Below the pieces are notes generated by a model. It was not told the origin of the DNA, made no database searches, and was given only the letters and a program-made list of their open reading frames with translations. The translations under genes were made by a program, and so were the position numbers. A stretch of 5,567 bases of DNA from an uncultured Porphyromonadaceae bacterium (GTDB taxonomy: Bacteria; Bacteroidota; Bacteroidia; Bacteroidales; Muribaculaceae): contig CABQCA010000151.1 in assembly GCA_902462525.1 (NCBI GenBank), forward strand, positions 1 to 5,567, in the 5' to 3' direction. Shown piece after piece: positions 1-5,567 of the stretch. Every line of letters starts with the position of its first letter. The first letter of the stretch is position 1.

Positions 1-866
1 CGGGTTATCCCGGCCGGGCAATGGCCACGATGCTGCTCGGCGCTATCGTCAACGTGGTGCTCGACCCGATATTCATCAGAGTGCTCGATCTCGGTATCGC
101 CGGCGCGGCCATAGCCACTGATATAGCCATGGCAGCCTCGTCGTGGTTCGTGCTGTGGCATTTCGCGCGCCCCGACGTGTCGCTGCGCTTCCGGCGCGGC
201 ACCTATCGCCTGAAAGCACCGGTGGTGTGGGGAATAGTGAGCATAGGAGCGGCACCGGCACTGGTAAATGCCGCCTCATGCGCAATAAACGCCATCGTCA
301 ACCACTCGCTGGGTGAATGGGGCGGCGACCGTGCCATCGGCGCCGCCGGTATCATGATCACCTTTACGTCGCTTCTTGTCACAGTAGTGCTGGGCATCTG
401 CCAGGGCATGCAGCCAATTGTGGGCTACAACTACGGGGCCGGGCAGCAACACCGCCTCAAGCGCACCTACTGGCTGGCGGTGACATGGGCTTCTGTCGTA
501 ACAGGCGCGGGCGCTGTGTTCGGGCTGCTGGAACCATCGCTGATAGCGCGGGCTTTCACCTCCGATGCCGAGCTTGTCGCGGCCAGCGATTTCGCGCTCA
601 GTACGTGTCTCATAGTCTTTCCTATGGTCGGTTTCCAGGTCATTTCCACCGCTTTCTTCCAGAGCATAGGCAAGGCCGGTAAATCGATATTCCTCAGCTT
701 GTCGCGTCAGGTTATATTCCTGATTCCATTGTTGCTGTGGCTTCCCGGTGAACTGGGTCTGCGCGGTGTGTGGGCATCGTTCCCGCTGTCGGATTTCGCA
801 GCTACTGTCGCTACGGCGGTAATGATAGTATGGCAGTTCCGCCACCTTGCCCAAAAGTCGACTTAA
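1..866 (+). CDS. MATE-family multidrug/Na+ (or H+) antiporter, C-terminal part
   Basis: This is an inner-membrane exporter of the MATE family, which expels cationic drugs and metabolites in exchange for Na+ or H+. The reading frame is open to the left edge (first full codon at base 3), so the start is missing; the ATG at 21 lies inside a conserved segment (GYPGRAMATMLLGAIVNVVL) and is an internal Met. About 287 residues are visible of a usual 440-460. They contain about eight hydrophobic segments, fitting TM5-TM12 of the twelve-helix fold. Counting from the Met at 21, a family hallmark, QGMQPIVGYNYGAG, lies at residues 128-141 after a long helix, and AFFQSIGKAGKS follows near the end. The protein ends in a short hydrophilic tail with stop TAA at 864-866. 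It converges on folA. The family call is firm; substrate and coupling ion cannot be read from the sequence. Confidence 0.93.
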   Translation, partial: GYPGRAMATMLLGAIVNVVLDPIFIRVLDLGIAGAAIATDIAMAASSWFVLWHFARPDVSLRFRRGTYRLKAPVVWGIVSIGAAPALVNAASCAINAIVNHSLGEWGGDRAIGAAGIMITFTSLLVTVVLGICQGMQPIVGYNYGAGQQHRLKRTYWLAVTWASVVTGAGAVFGLLEPSLIARAFTSDAELVAASDFALSTCLIVFPMVGFQVISTAFFQSIGKAGKSIFLSLSRQVIFLIPLLLWLPGELGLRGVWASFPLSDFAATVATAVMIVWQFRHLAQKST

Positions 867-869
867 TAC

Positions 870-887
870 TTTACAGACTCCTGTAAA
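870..887. terminator. Possible bidirectional terminator hairpin between convergent genes
   Basis: A perfect 7-bp inverted repeat (TTTACAG and CTGTAAA) with a 4-base loop (ACTC) sits in the 30-base gap between the stop of the MATE gene and the stop of folA. The position between two convergent genes suits a shared terminator. The stem is AT-rich and neither side has a long T run, so termination would be weak or factor-assisted. The palindrome is seen directly; the function is inferred. Confidence 0.45.
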
Positions 888-896
888 CTTATTGAA

Positions 897-1370
897 CTAC
901 TTGCGCCTCTCAAGGGTGATGAAGCTGAAACCGTCGCGGCGGTCAAGCGCCGCTATGCGGTAGCCGTCAAGGTTTACTTCAGGGAAATAGGTGTCGGCGC
1001 CTTCTCCTTCACGGTCGACCACTGTGAGGTCGAGAATATCGGCTTCGGGCAGCATGGCGGCATAGATTTGTCCGCCGCCGATGACGAAAGTATCGCCCGG
1101 CCCGGCGGCTGCCATGCCAAGCGCTTCGGCAGGCGAGGCGGCTGTTTCGACGCCCGGTGCGGCAAAAGCCGCGTCGCGGGTTATCACTATGTTGCGTCGT
1201 CCGGGCAGCGCACCGCCGGGCAGCGATTCGAAGGTCTTGCGGCCCATAACAAGGGTATTGCCCATCGTCAGAGCCTTGAAGCGGCGCAAATCGTCGCGGA
1301 GATGGAACAGGAGGTCGCCGCCGCGGCCGATGGCGCCATGTCGGTCGATGGCCACAATGATGTGTATCAT
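897..1370 (-). CDS. folA: Dihydrofolate reductase
   Basis: It reduces dihydrofolate to tetrahydrofolate with NADPH in the cytoplasm, regenerating the cofactor consumed by the thymidylate synthase encoded just upstream. The 157-residue length matches bacterial DHFR (about 160). Visible landmarks are the N-terminal strand MIHIIVAIDRHGAIGRGGDL, the substrate-binding acid D27 in HLRDDLRRFK, MGRKTFES at 42-49, LPGRRNIVI at 55-63, the NADPH-binding VIGGGQIY at 96-103 and ADTYFP at 125-130. The start at 1370 is chosen because it begins the canonical first strand and forms an ATGA overlap with the thyA stop; the frame continues upstream, but only antisense to no known domain. Oddity: the usual LPW or LLW before the active-site helix is LLF, so F22 replaces the common Trp, and R25 replaces a common Pro. 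Function is nevertheless very likely intact. Confidence 0.97.
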   Translation of the reverse strand: MIHIIVAIDRHGAIGRGGDLLFHLRDDLRRFKALTMGNTLVMGRKTFESLPGGALPGRRNIVITRDAAFAAPGVETAASPAEALGMAAAGPGDTFVIGGGQIYAAMLPEADILDLTVVDREGEGADTYFPEVNLDGYRIAALDRRDGFSFITLERRK

Positions 1371-2161
1371 ACGCTTACTTCGGCTTTGATGTGAGGGTGA
1401 GGGTCGTAGCCCTCGAGGGTGAAATCGTCGTAGTGAAAGTCGAAAATCGACTTGACATCGGGGTTGATTATCATCCGGGGCAGCGGACGGGGTTCGCGTG
1501 TGAGCTGCAGGCGGGCCTGGTCGAGGTGGTTGAGGTAGAGGTGCGCGTCGCCGAGGGTGTGCACGAAGTCGCCGGCTTCGAGACCCGTCACCTGCGCCGT
1601 CATCATCAGCAGCAGGGCATAGGAGGCAATGTTGAACGGCACACCGAGGAAGCAGTCGGCGCTGCGCTGGTAGAGCTGCAGGCTCAGACGTCCGTCGGCC
1701 ACGTAGAACTGGAAGAAGGCGTGGCATGGCGGCAGGTTCATGTTCTTGAGGTCGGCCACGTTCCAGGCGCTCACAATTATTCGGCGCGAATCGGGATTGT
1801 GCTTTATGGTGTCGACGGCTTCGGCTATCTGGTCGATGGTGCCCCCGTCGTAGTCGGGCCACGAACGCCACTGGTAGCCGTAGATGTGTCCGAGACCGCC
1901 GTCGGCATCGGCCCATTCATTCCATATCCTTACGCCGTTTTCCTGAAGGTAGCGCACGTTGGTGTCGCCGGCGAGAAACCACAGCAGTTCGTGGATGATG
2001 GATTTTAGATGAAGTTTTTTTGTGGTGACAAGCGGAAAGCCGTCGGCCATGTTGAAGCGCATCTGGTAGCCGAATACCGATAGAGTGCCGGTGCCGGTGC
2101 GGTCGGTTTTCACCGTCCCGTGGTCGAGGATATGCTGTAGTAAATCGAGGTATTGTTTCAT
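1367..2161 (-). CDS. thyA: Thymidylate synthase (ThyA type)
   Basis: It methylates dUMP to dTMP using 5,10-methylene-tetrahydrofolate, yielding dihydrofolate. With the start at 2161 the protein has 264 residues, the same length as the E. coli enzyme, and lines up without gaps at the catalytic positions: R21, the nucleophile C146 in LPPCHAFFQFYV, Q165-R166, D169, N177, H207 and Y209, with the C-terminus EGYDPHPHIKAEVSV. A longer frame reaches a TTG at 2185, but those extra eight codons lie outside the family alignment and run into the intergenic repeat, so the ATG at 2161 is preferred. The TGA stop overlaps the folA ATG (ATGA at 1370-1367), implying translational coupling. It is the classical folate-dependent enzyme, not flavin-dependent ThyX. 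No promoter matching the Bacteroides consensus was found in the 175-base leader. Confidence 0.98.
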   Translation of the reverse strand: MKQYLDLLQHILDHGTVKTDRTGTGTLSVFGYQMRFNMADGFPLVTTKKLHLKSIIHELLWFLAGDTNVRYLQENGVRIWNEWADADGGLGHIYGYQWRSWPDYDGGTIDQIAEAVDTIKHNPDSRRIIVSAWNVADLKNMNLPPCHAFFQFYVADGRLSLQLYQRSADCFLGVPFNIASYALLLMMTAQVTGLEAGDFVHTLGDAHLYLNHLDQARLQLTREPRPLPRMIINPDVKSIFDFHYDDFTLEGYDPHPHIKAEVSV

Positions 2162-2176
2162 TTTATGAAATTTTTG

Positions 2177-2287
2177 GGCTGACAAGCCGTTAAGCTGACA
2201 GGCTATTAGGAGATTAGGAAGTTAGGAGTTTTTTAGGCTGACAAGCTGTTAAGCTGACAGGCTGGCAAGCCCTCGCCCCTCGCCCCT
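2177..2287. repeat. Mosaic short-repeat block in the DUF2851-thyA gap
   Basis: Two 28-base direct copies at 2177-2204 and 2236-2263 differ by one base (C or T at the twelfth position) and start 59 bases apart. Each is built of two related halves, GGCTGACAAGC and TAAGCTGACAGGCT. A third half-copy with one mismatch (GGCTGGCAAGCC) follows at 2260-2271. Between the copies lie three TTAGGA steps (about 2205-2226), and after them a 7-base tandem, CCTCGCC twice plus CCT, at 2271-2287. The first copy ends 16 bases upstream of the thyA start, so the block would lie in the thyA leader if transcription comes from upstream. Such junk-like leader repeats are, to my recollection, dispersed in Bacteroidales genomes; copy number cannot be judged here. 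Confidence 0.8.
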
Positions 2288-2336
2288 ATAACTATTATCT
2301 TAACTTTTTACACTTTATAAGCTCTTTAAACTACCC

Positions 2337-3629
2337 TTATTCACCTTTCACCCTGATAGCTTTGCAGGCAAGGATCCGGTGCCCTATGCGGCAGTAGAGG
2401 CATTTGCGGGGTTCGCAGTAGCTGCGGCGAAGCTCTATCAGCGCCTGACTGGCGAAAGCGTCGGAGCACGGCACGGCGCAGTCGGTGAAGGCGCGGACCA
2501 CCGAGTTGTTTTCCGGCGGCAGTGACTCGAGGATTCCGACGGCTTTCTCGCACATTTCAGAGCGGGCATAGCGGGTACCGTAGGCCATGAGCAGCGGTGC
2601 CACCACATTGATGACGAGCGATGCCACCGACGCGTCGCTGAGCACACGCGGCACACGGCTGTCTTCGGCGCCGAACGAATAGCGGTGTGTCCAGTAGGCC
2701 GACGGAGGTGTGCAGAACAATGCACGGGCCTCGGCCACACCGCTCACCTCCATCATGCGGTATCCGGCCCGGAAACCGCCCGAAATCATTGCGGCAAGCA
2801 ACGCTATGCGGCGGTGCGGCTGGTTCTGAGGGCGGATGCGGCCCGTTTTCCAGCCGAGCGATGCCGGAGCCTTAAGGTCGAATTTCGAGCACATGAAGCT
2901 GTATTCTTCCTTCAGGCGGCATACATAGCTATCGGTGGTCGGAGCCGAGGCGAGGAATCCCGATTGCCCGAAGAGTATGGCCTCAACGCTTACGGTGCTG
3001 TCGGAGTGCTTCAGCAGCACTTTCAGCGGCACCGACAGTGCCAGACGCTCGAATGGCTCCGCATTCGTGCCGAAGCCGAGAGCACGTGCAAGCATCACAT
3101 AGGTTGCCGCCACCCAGTTGCCGTCGAAGCGGTCGGCGAGAGCCGCGGCGTGGTCGCTCTTGCGGTAAAGACGCTCGAAGGCGAGCGCCGTCAGCCAGTC
3201 GGTGATGTTTATGGCCGGAATGTCGGGCAGATATGTGGCACAGGCCGGGCCGTCGCCGCGGCGCAGGGTCAGTTCGTCGAAATGCTCCCGCAGATGAGGG
3301 TTGCACGCCATCACTATCTGCGGTATTTCCGCTCCGTCAGGCCGGGTGACACGCGCATCGTCGACGGCCACTACGTGCAGTATCACGCTGTCGTAGGCCG
3401 CGTCGGTGCTGTGGCCGTGGCGTTTCCAGTCGCTGGCGCGCACGTGCAGCTCCACGTTGCCGGCCCACATACGGTCGCCGATTTTAACCTTGGCGTTGAA
3501 GAAATCAGGCCCCGAGCCGGTGTTCAGCAGTCCCGGGTCGACAACCTCGACAGATTCGCCCGACACCGCAGTGAAGTGCGCCGCCGGAAAAAGGAGGTGC
3601 TGCCACACATACTGCATCAGTTTCTCCAT
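2337..3629 (-). CDS. DUF2851 family protein of unknown function
   Basis: I recognise the family (DUF2851) but no function is established. The protein is 430 residues with no signal peptide or membrane segment, so it is probably cytoplasmic. The conserved N-terminal block is NTGSGPDFFNAKVKIG at 36-51, then WAGNVELH at 55-62, SDWKRHGH at 66-73 and YDSVILHVV at 79-87, rich in D, E and H residues that look like an active or metal site. The C-terminus has a cysteine cluster, C405-x4-C410-x2-C413, followed by RIGHRIL, with further Cys at 384, 388 and 422. The start at 3629 gives the typical MEKLMQYVWQH opening; Met5 is an alternative. It begins 19 bases after the ribE stop, so the two are probably cotranscribed. 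The gap to thyA is 175 bases and repeat-filled, so cotranscription there is less sure. Confidence 0.9.
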   Translation of the reverse strand: MEKLMQYVWQHLLFPAAHFTAVSGESVEVVDPGLLNTGSGPDFFNAKVKIGDRMWAGNVELHVRASDWKRHGHSTDAAYDSVILHVVAVDDARVTRPDGAEIPQIVMACNPHLREHFDELTLRRGDGPACATYLPDIPAINITDWLTALAFERLYRKSDHAAALADRFDGNWVAATYVMLARALGFGTNAEPFERLALSVPLKVLLKHSDSTVSVEAILFGQSGFLASAPTTDSYVCRLKEEYSFMCSKFDLKAPASLGWKTGRIRPQNQPHRRIALLAAMISGGFRAGYRMMEVSGVAEARALFCTPPSAYWTHRYSFGAEDSRVPRVLSDASVASLVINVVAPLLMAYGTRYARSEMCEKAVGILESLPPENNSVVRAFTDCAVPCSDAFASQALIELRRSYCEPRKCLYCRIGHRILACKAIRVKGE

Positions 3630-3648
3630 CGTGCCGCCCCGGATTCGC

Positions 3649-4260
3649 TCAGGCCTCTTTAAGTTCCTGCAGACGTGCCAGGTACTTGCCTATGATGTCG
3701 AACTCGAGATTTACCTTCGAGCCTTTGGTGATGTTGCAGAAATTGGTGTGTTCGAAAGTGTAGGGGATGATAGCCACGCGGAAGCTCGACACCGTGCTGT
3801 CGCACACTGTCAGGCTCACGCCGTTTACAGTCACCGAACCTTTTTCGACAGTCATATAGCCTTTGAGCGCCATTTCGCGCGACACCTCATACTCGAAAGT
3901 GAAGTATGTGCTGCCGTCGGCCTCCTCGACATCGGTGCATACCGCCGTGGTGTCGACGTGGCCCTGCACAATGTGGCCGTCGAGACGGCCGTTCATAACC
4001 ATGGAACGTTCGAGGTTCACAAGGTCGCCCTCGCACAGGAGACCCAGGTTGGAGCGGTCGAGGGTTTCGCGGATTGCGGTGACTGTGTAGGTGCGGTCGG
4101 GCTTGATTTCTGTCACGGTGAGGCATACGCCGTTGTGGGCCACCGACTGGTCGACGTGCAGCTCGTCGGCGAAAGAGCAGCTCATGGTAAGCTCTACATT
4201 GCCGGCATTGCGGCTCACAGCCACCACGCGTGCGGCTTCTTCTACTATTCCTGAAAACAT
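3649..4260 (-). CDS. ribE: Riboflavin synthase, alpha chain
   Basis: It dismutates two molecules of 6,7-dimethyl-8-ribityllumazine to riboflavin and a pyrimidinedione, the last step of riboflavin synthesis, in the cytoplasm as a trimer. The 203 residues comprise two tandem lumazine-binding domains, about 1-96 and 97-195. The N-terminal MFSGIVEE carries the conserved F2 (family usual MFTGIVE). Domain one has SVAHNGVCLTVT at 39-50 with S39 and C46; domain two opens with GHIVQGHVDTT (H101) and has KGSVTVNGVSLTV at 140-152, the repeat of the first motif. Length is typical (about 195-215). The start at 4260 is fixed by the invariant MF opening. It is called ribE here after Bacillus usage; the E. 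coli name is ribC. A consensus promoter lies 39-69 bases upstream, and no FMN riboswitch could be seen in the short leader. Confidence 0.96.
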   Translation of the reverse strand: MFSGIVEEAARVVAVSRNAGNVELTMSCSFADELHVDQSVAHNGVCLTVTEIKPDRTYTVTAIRETLDRSNLGLLCEGDLVNLERSMVMNGRLDGHIVQGHVDTTAVCTDVEEADGSTYFTFEYEVSREMALKGYMTVEKGSVTVNGVSLTVCDSTVSSFRVAIIPYTFEHTNFCNITKGSKVNLEFDIIGKYLARLQELKEA

Positions 4261-4298
4261 ATCGCTGTAGTATTTGATGTCAATTATTCAATATCACA

Positions 4299-4329
4299 CA
4301 AAAATAAGTCTTTTGCCCCAAACCGCAAA
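4299..4329 (-). promoter_or_regulatory. Bacteroidota-type sigma-70 promoter for ribE
   Basis: On the minus strand a -33 element TTTG (4329-4326) is followed after exactly 19 bases by the -7 element TATTTTTG (4306-4299), a full match to the Bacteroides consensus TAnnTTTG with standard spacing. Transcription would start around 4290-4294, giving a leader of about 30 bases before the ribE ATG. It separates the ribE run from the AT-rich pair upstream. The match is seen directly; activity is inferred. Confidence 0.72.
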
Positions 4330-4394
4330 ATCTTTCCGCTGAAGCCTCGGCTCTATTTTCTGAATAAAGAACTTTGCATTCTCATTAGATTTTC

Positions 4395-5078
4395 CTAAGG
4401 GAATAGCATGGGCGCTACTATATCGGGGCATTTTTGAGACTCGGGATTATTTCCCATAAACACACGGTATGGAACTGAAGCCTTAATAGGTTTAAGAGGA
4501 ATTAATGTCCACGGTTGCTTATCCTGAAACAGTTCCCATTTCTCAATATCCTTAATTGTTATTTCATCATCACTTACAATAAGCGTGATGTCTACCTGAG
4601 CATCATTGATAGTTAGAAGATCTGTAACCGTTACCTTCCATTGCATGGGAGTCGTCTTCTTTCCGGTATATTTCACCCATTTTGAATGAATCGTATCCGA
4701 AACAAATACTTCCACGGGTTTATCCTTAAGTACACTAAAACCATTCATACTATCTCCATAATCTTGACAAAGATTTGGGTATAAATCACCTACGATACAA
4801 GTTACGACCACTGTTTCAGCTCCATTCTCTGCCTTATCGACGAAATTCAAATAGATTCTGTTTTCAGTCCCTTTTGCATTCCGCTCGTTGGCCAGCATAG
4901 GTATAAGCTGCCTGTCTAAATACATGACAAGATACTCATTGTTCAAGTCAGAGATTGGCAATTCCACCGGGTTCTGCGGTATTGAATAATAGCGTTTATG
5001 TGGATGATTACATGCTATTAAAGGCAATTGCACGACAACCATCAAACTGAATAGCGCCAAAATTAATGTAGTTCTCAT
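4395..5078 (-). CDS. Predicted lipoprotein, candidate immunity protein for the adjacent JAB protein
   Basis: I do not recognise a named family. The protein has 227 residues with the start at 5078. This start is chosen because it opens a type II signal peptide: MRTTLILALFSLMVVVQLP followed by lipobox LIAC with the lipidated Cys at 23. The frame extends upstream to an ATG at 5183, but that adds 35 non-signal residues overlapping the JAB gene. After the Cys come NHPHKR, without the acidic run typical of Bacteroidota surface-export signals, so it probably faces the periplasm. The mature part of about 205 residues looks beta-rich, with C94 and C104 placed for a possible disulfide and another Cys at 217. 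It begins one base after the JAB stop, so the two are surely cotranscribed. GC is low (35% in 4501-4560). The toxin-immunity role is inferred from position only. Confidence 0.8.
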   Translation of the reverse strand: MRTTLILALFSLMVVVQLPLIACNHPHKRYYSIPQNPVELPISDLNNEYLVMYLDRQLIPMLANERNAKGTENRIYLNFVDKAENGAETVVVTCIVGDLYPNLCQDYGDSMNGFSVLKDKPVEVFVSDTIHSKWVKYTGKKTTPMQWKVTVTDLLTINDAQVDITLIVSDDEITIKDIEKWELFQDKQPWTLIPLKPIKASVPYRVFMGNNPESQKCPDIVAPMLFP

Positions 5079-5079
5079 G

Positions 5080-5567
5080 CTATTTATTCGTAACAACGAT
5101 ATTTGGAGCCCGATAGCCTTCATATTCTTTATAACCCTTGCCTTTTGCATAAATTTTATAAATGATATTATTATCTCCACCATATAATGAATTAAGCCTC
5201 ATTTCCGAATCAATATCTGCTTTGCTCCTGTTTAATGAACCTGAAGGATGATTGTGAACATGGGTTCGAATAGTATAGCCATGTAATACCTGACTTGATA
5301 AAAGATGGGCCCCGGAGATATCTTTTGATTCAGTGTGTGATGTAGTTATGAAATTTAGACCCTTATCGCTCACCTCTCCGCATTGGAGTTGAACGTATTC
5401 TACATCAGTGATCTCTGCCAAAAATTCGAATATAATTGAACCGCTATCATCGCCACGAACCTGTAAATAGTCATATTGCTCATCATTACCCTCGACAGTC
5501 CACTGCTTTTCAATAGTTCCGGCAGGCATTTGTGCTGATTCTACATATGTAAAATCTTCAGCCAAAT
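5080..5567 (-). CDS. JAB/JAMM metalloprotease domain, C-terminal end of a larger protein (JAB-like toxin 1 type)
   Basis: Only the last 161 residues are in the window; the frame is open to the right edge and the TTG at 5565 is most likely an internal Leu. A complete JAMM zinc-site motif, H-x-H-x7-S-x2-D, is present as HNHPSGSLNRSKAD (residues 104-117 of the visible part, bases 5256-5215), preceded by another His at 102. E47 or E51, on a predicted strand upstream, is the candidate catalytic Glu. The HNHPSG core resembles RadC, but the C-terminal position, low GC (30% in 5161-5220) and a lipoprotein one base downstream fit the JAB-like toxin 1 domain found at the ends of Rhs and other polymorphic toxins in Bacteroidales. 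The Rhs core is not visible, so this remains an inference. A free-standing JAB protein or a RadC relative is the alternative. Stop TAG at 5082-5080. Confidence 0.78.
   Translation of the reverse strand, partial: LAEDFTYVESAQMPAGTIEKQWTVEGNDEQYDYLQVRGDDSGSIIFEFLAEITDVEYVQLQCGEVSDKGLNFITTSHTESKDISGAHLLSSQVLHGYTIRTHVHNHPSGSLNRSKADIDSEMRLNSLYGGDNNIIYKIYAKGKGYKEYEGYRAPNIVVTNK

Noticed and set aside
1371..1916. N-terminal extension of folA up to 1916
   Set aside because: The extra 182 residues are Arg/Pro-rich, overlap thyA in another frame and have no counterpart in DHFR.
1391..2008. 205-codon open frame on the + strand
   Set aside because: Antisense to thyA, whose residues match the known family throughout; no domain is visible in the shadow.
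2177..2287. CRISPR array
   Set aside because: There are only two full repeat copies, the 31-base interval is itself repetitive, and no cas genes are present.
2685..3662. 325-codon open frame on the + strand
   Set aside because: It lies antisense to the well-supported DUF2851 gene, has no recognisable domain, and is explained by the high GC of the real gene.
3406..4254. 282-codon open frame on the + strand
   Set aside because: It is antisense to ribE and the start of DUF2851, both with clear family motifs; a shadow frame.
4344..4361. Terminator hairpin after the lipoprotein gene (AGCC-GA-GGCT on the minus strand)
   Set aside because: The stem is 4 bp with a 2-base loop and no T run follows.
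4261..4394. FMN riboswitch before ribE
   Set aside because: The leader downstream of the predicted promoter is only about 30 bases and no conserved RFN-element segments were seen.
5079..5183. Earlier ATG at 5183 for the lipoprotein gene
   Set aside because: It would put 35 residues before a clear lipoprotein signal peptide and overlap the JAB gene by about 100 bases.

Overview
The window looks like the chromosome of a member of the Bacteroidota, most likely order Bacteroidales. Three things support this: a promoter upstream of ribE that fits the Bacteroides -33/-7 consensus (TTTG, 19 bases, TAnnTTTG), the absence of clear Shine-Dalgarno sequences, and a DUF2851 gene, a family that in my recollection is typical of this phylum. 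The high GC of the housekeeping genes (70% in 1081-1140, 58% in 3961-4020, counted by hand) would suit a group such as Muribaculaceae, but the sequence does not settle that.

Layout from left to right: (1) the C-terminal two thirds of a MATE-family multidrug exporter on the + strand, cut by the left edge. (2) A short convergent gap with a 7-bp hairpin. (3) A minus-strand run of housekeeping genes read right to left: ribE (riboflavin synthase), a DUF2851 protein, thyA (thymidylate synthase) and folA (dihydrofolate reductase). ribE and DUF2851 are 19 bases apart and probably share the promoter at 4299-4329. thyA and folA overlap by 4 bases in an ATGA junction. Between DUF2851 and thyA lies a 175-base gap filled with short mosaic repeats. 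(4) An AT-rich segment from about 4261 to the right edge (30-35% GC in the blocks counted). It carries the end of a large or unknown protein with a complete JAMM/JAB metalloprotease motif and, one base downstream, a predicted lipoprotein.

How the genes work together: ThyA makes dTMP and converts methylene-tetrahydrofolate to dihydrofolate, which FolA reduces again, so their coupling is functional. RibE makes the riboflavin precursor of FMN and FAD. The last pair fits a polymorphic-toxin tail (JAB-like toxin 1 type, as found at the C-termini of Rhs proteins) with its cognate immunity protein. That assignment is an inference from the motif, the tight gene order and the composition, because the N-terminal part of the putative toxin lies outside the window. 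It is the most interesting part of the window; the rest is ordinary core metabolism.
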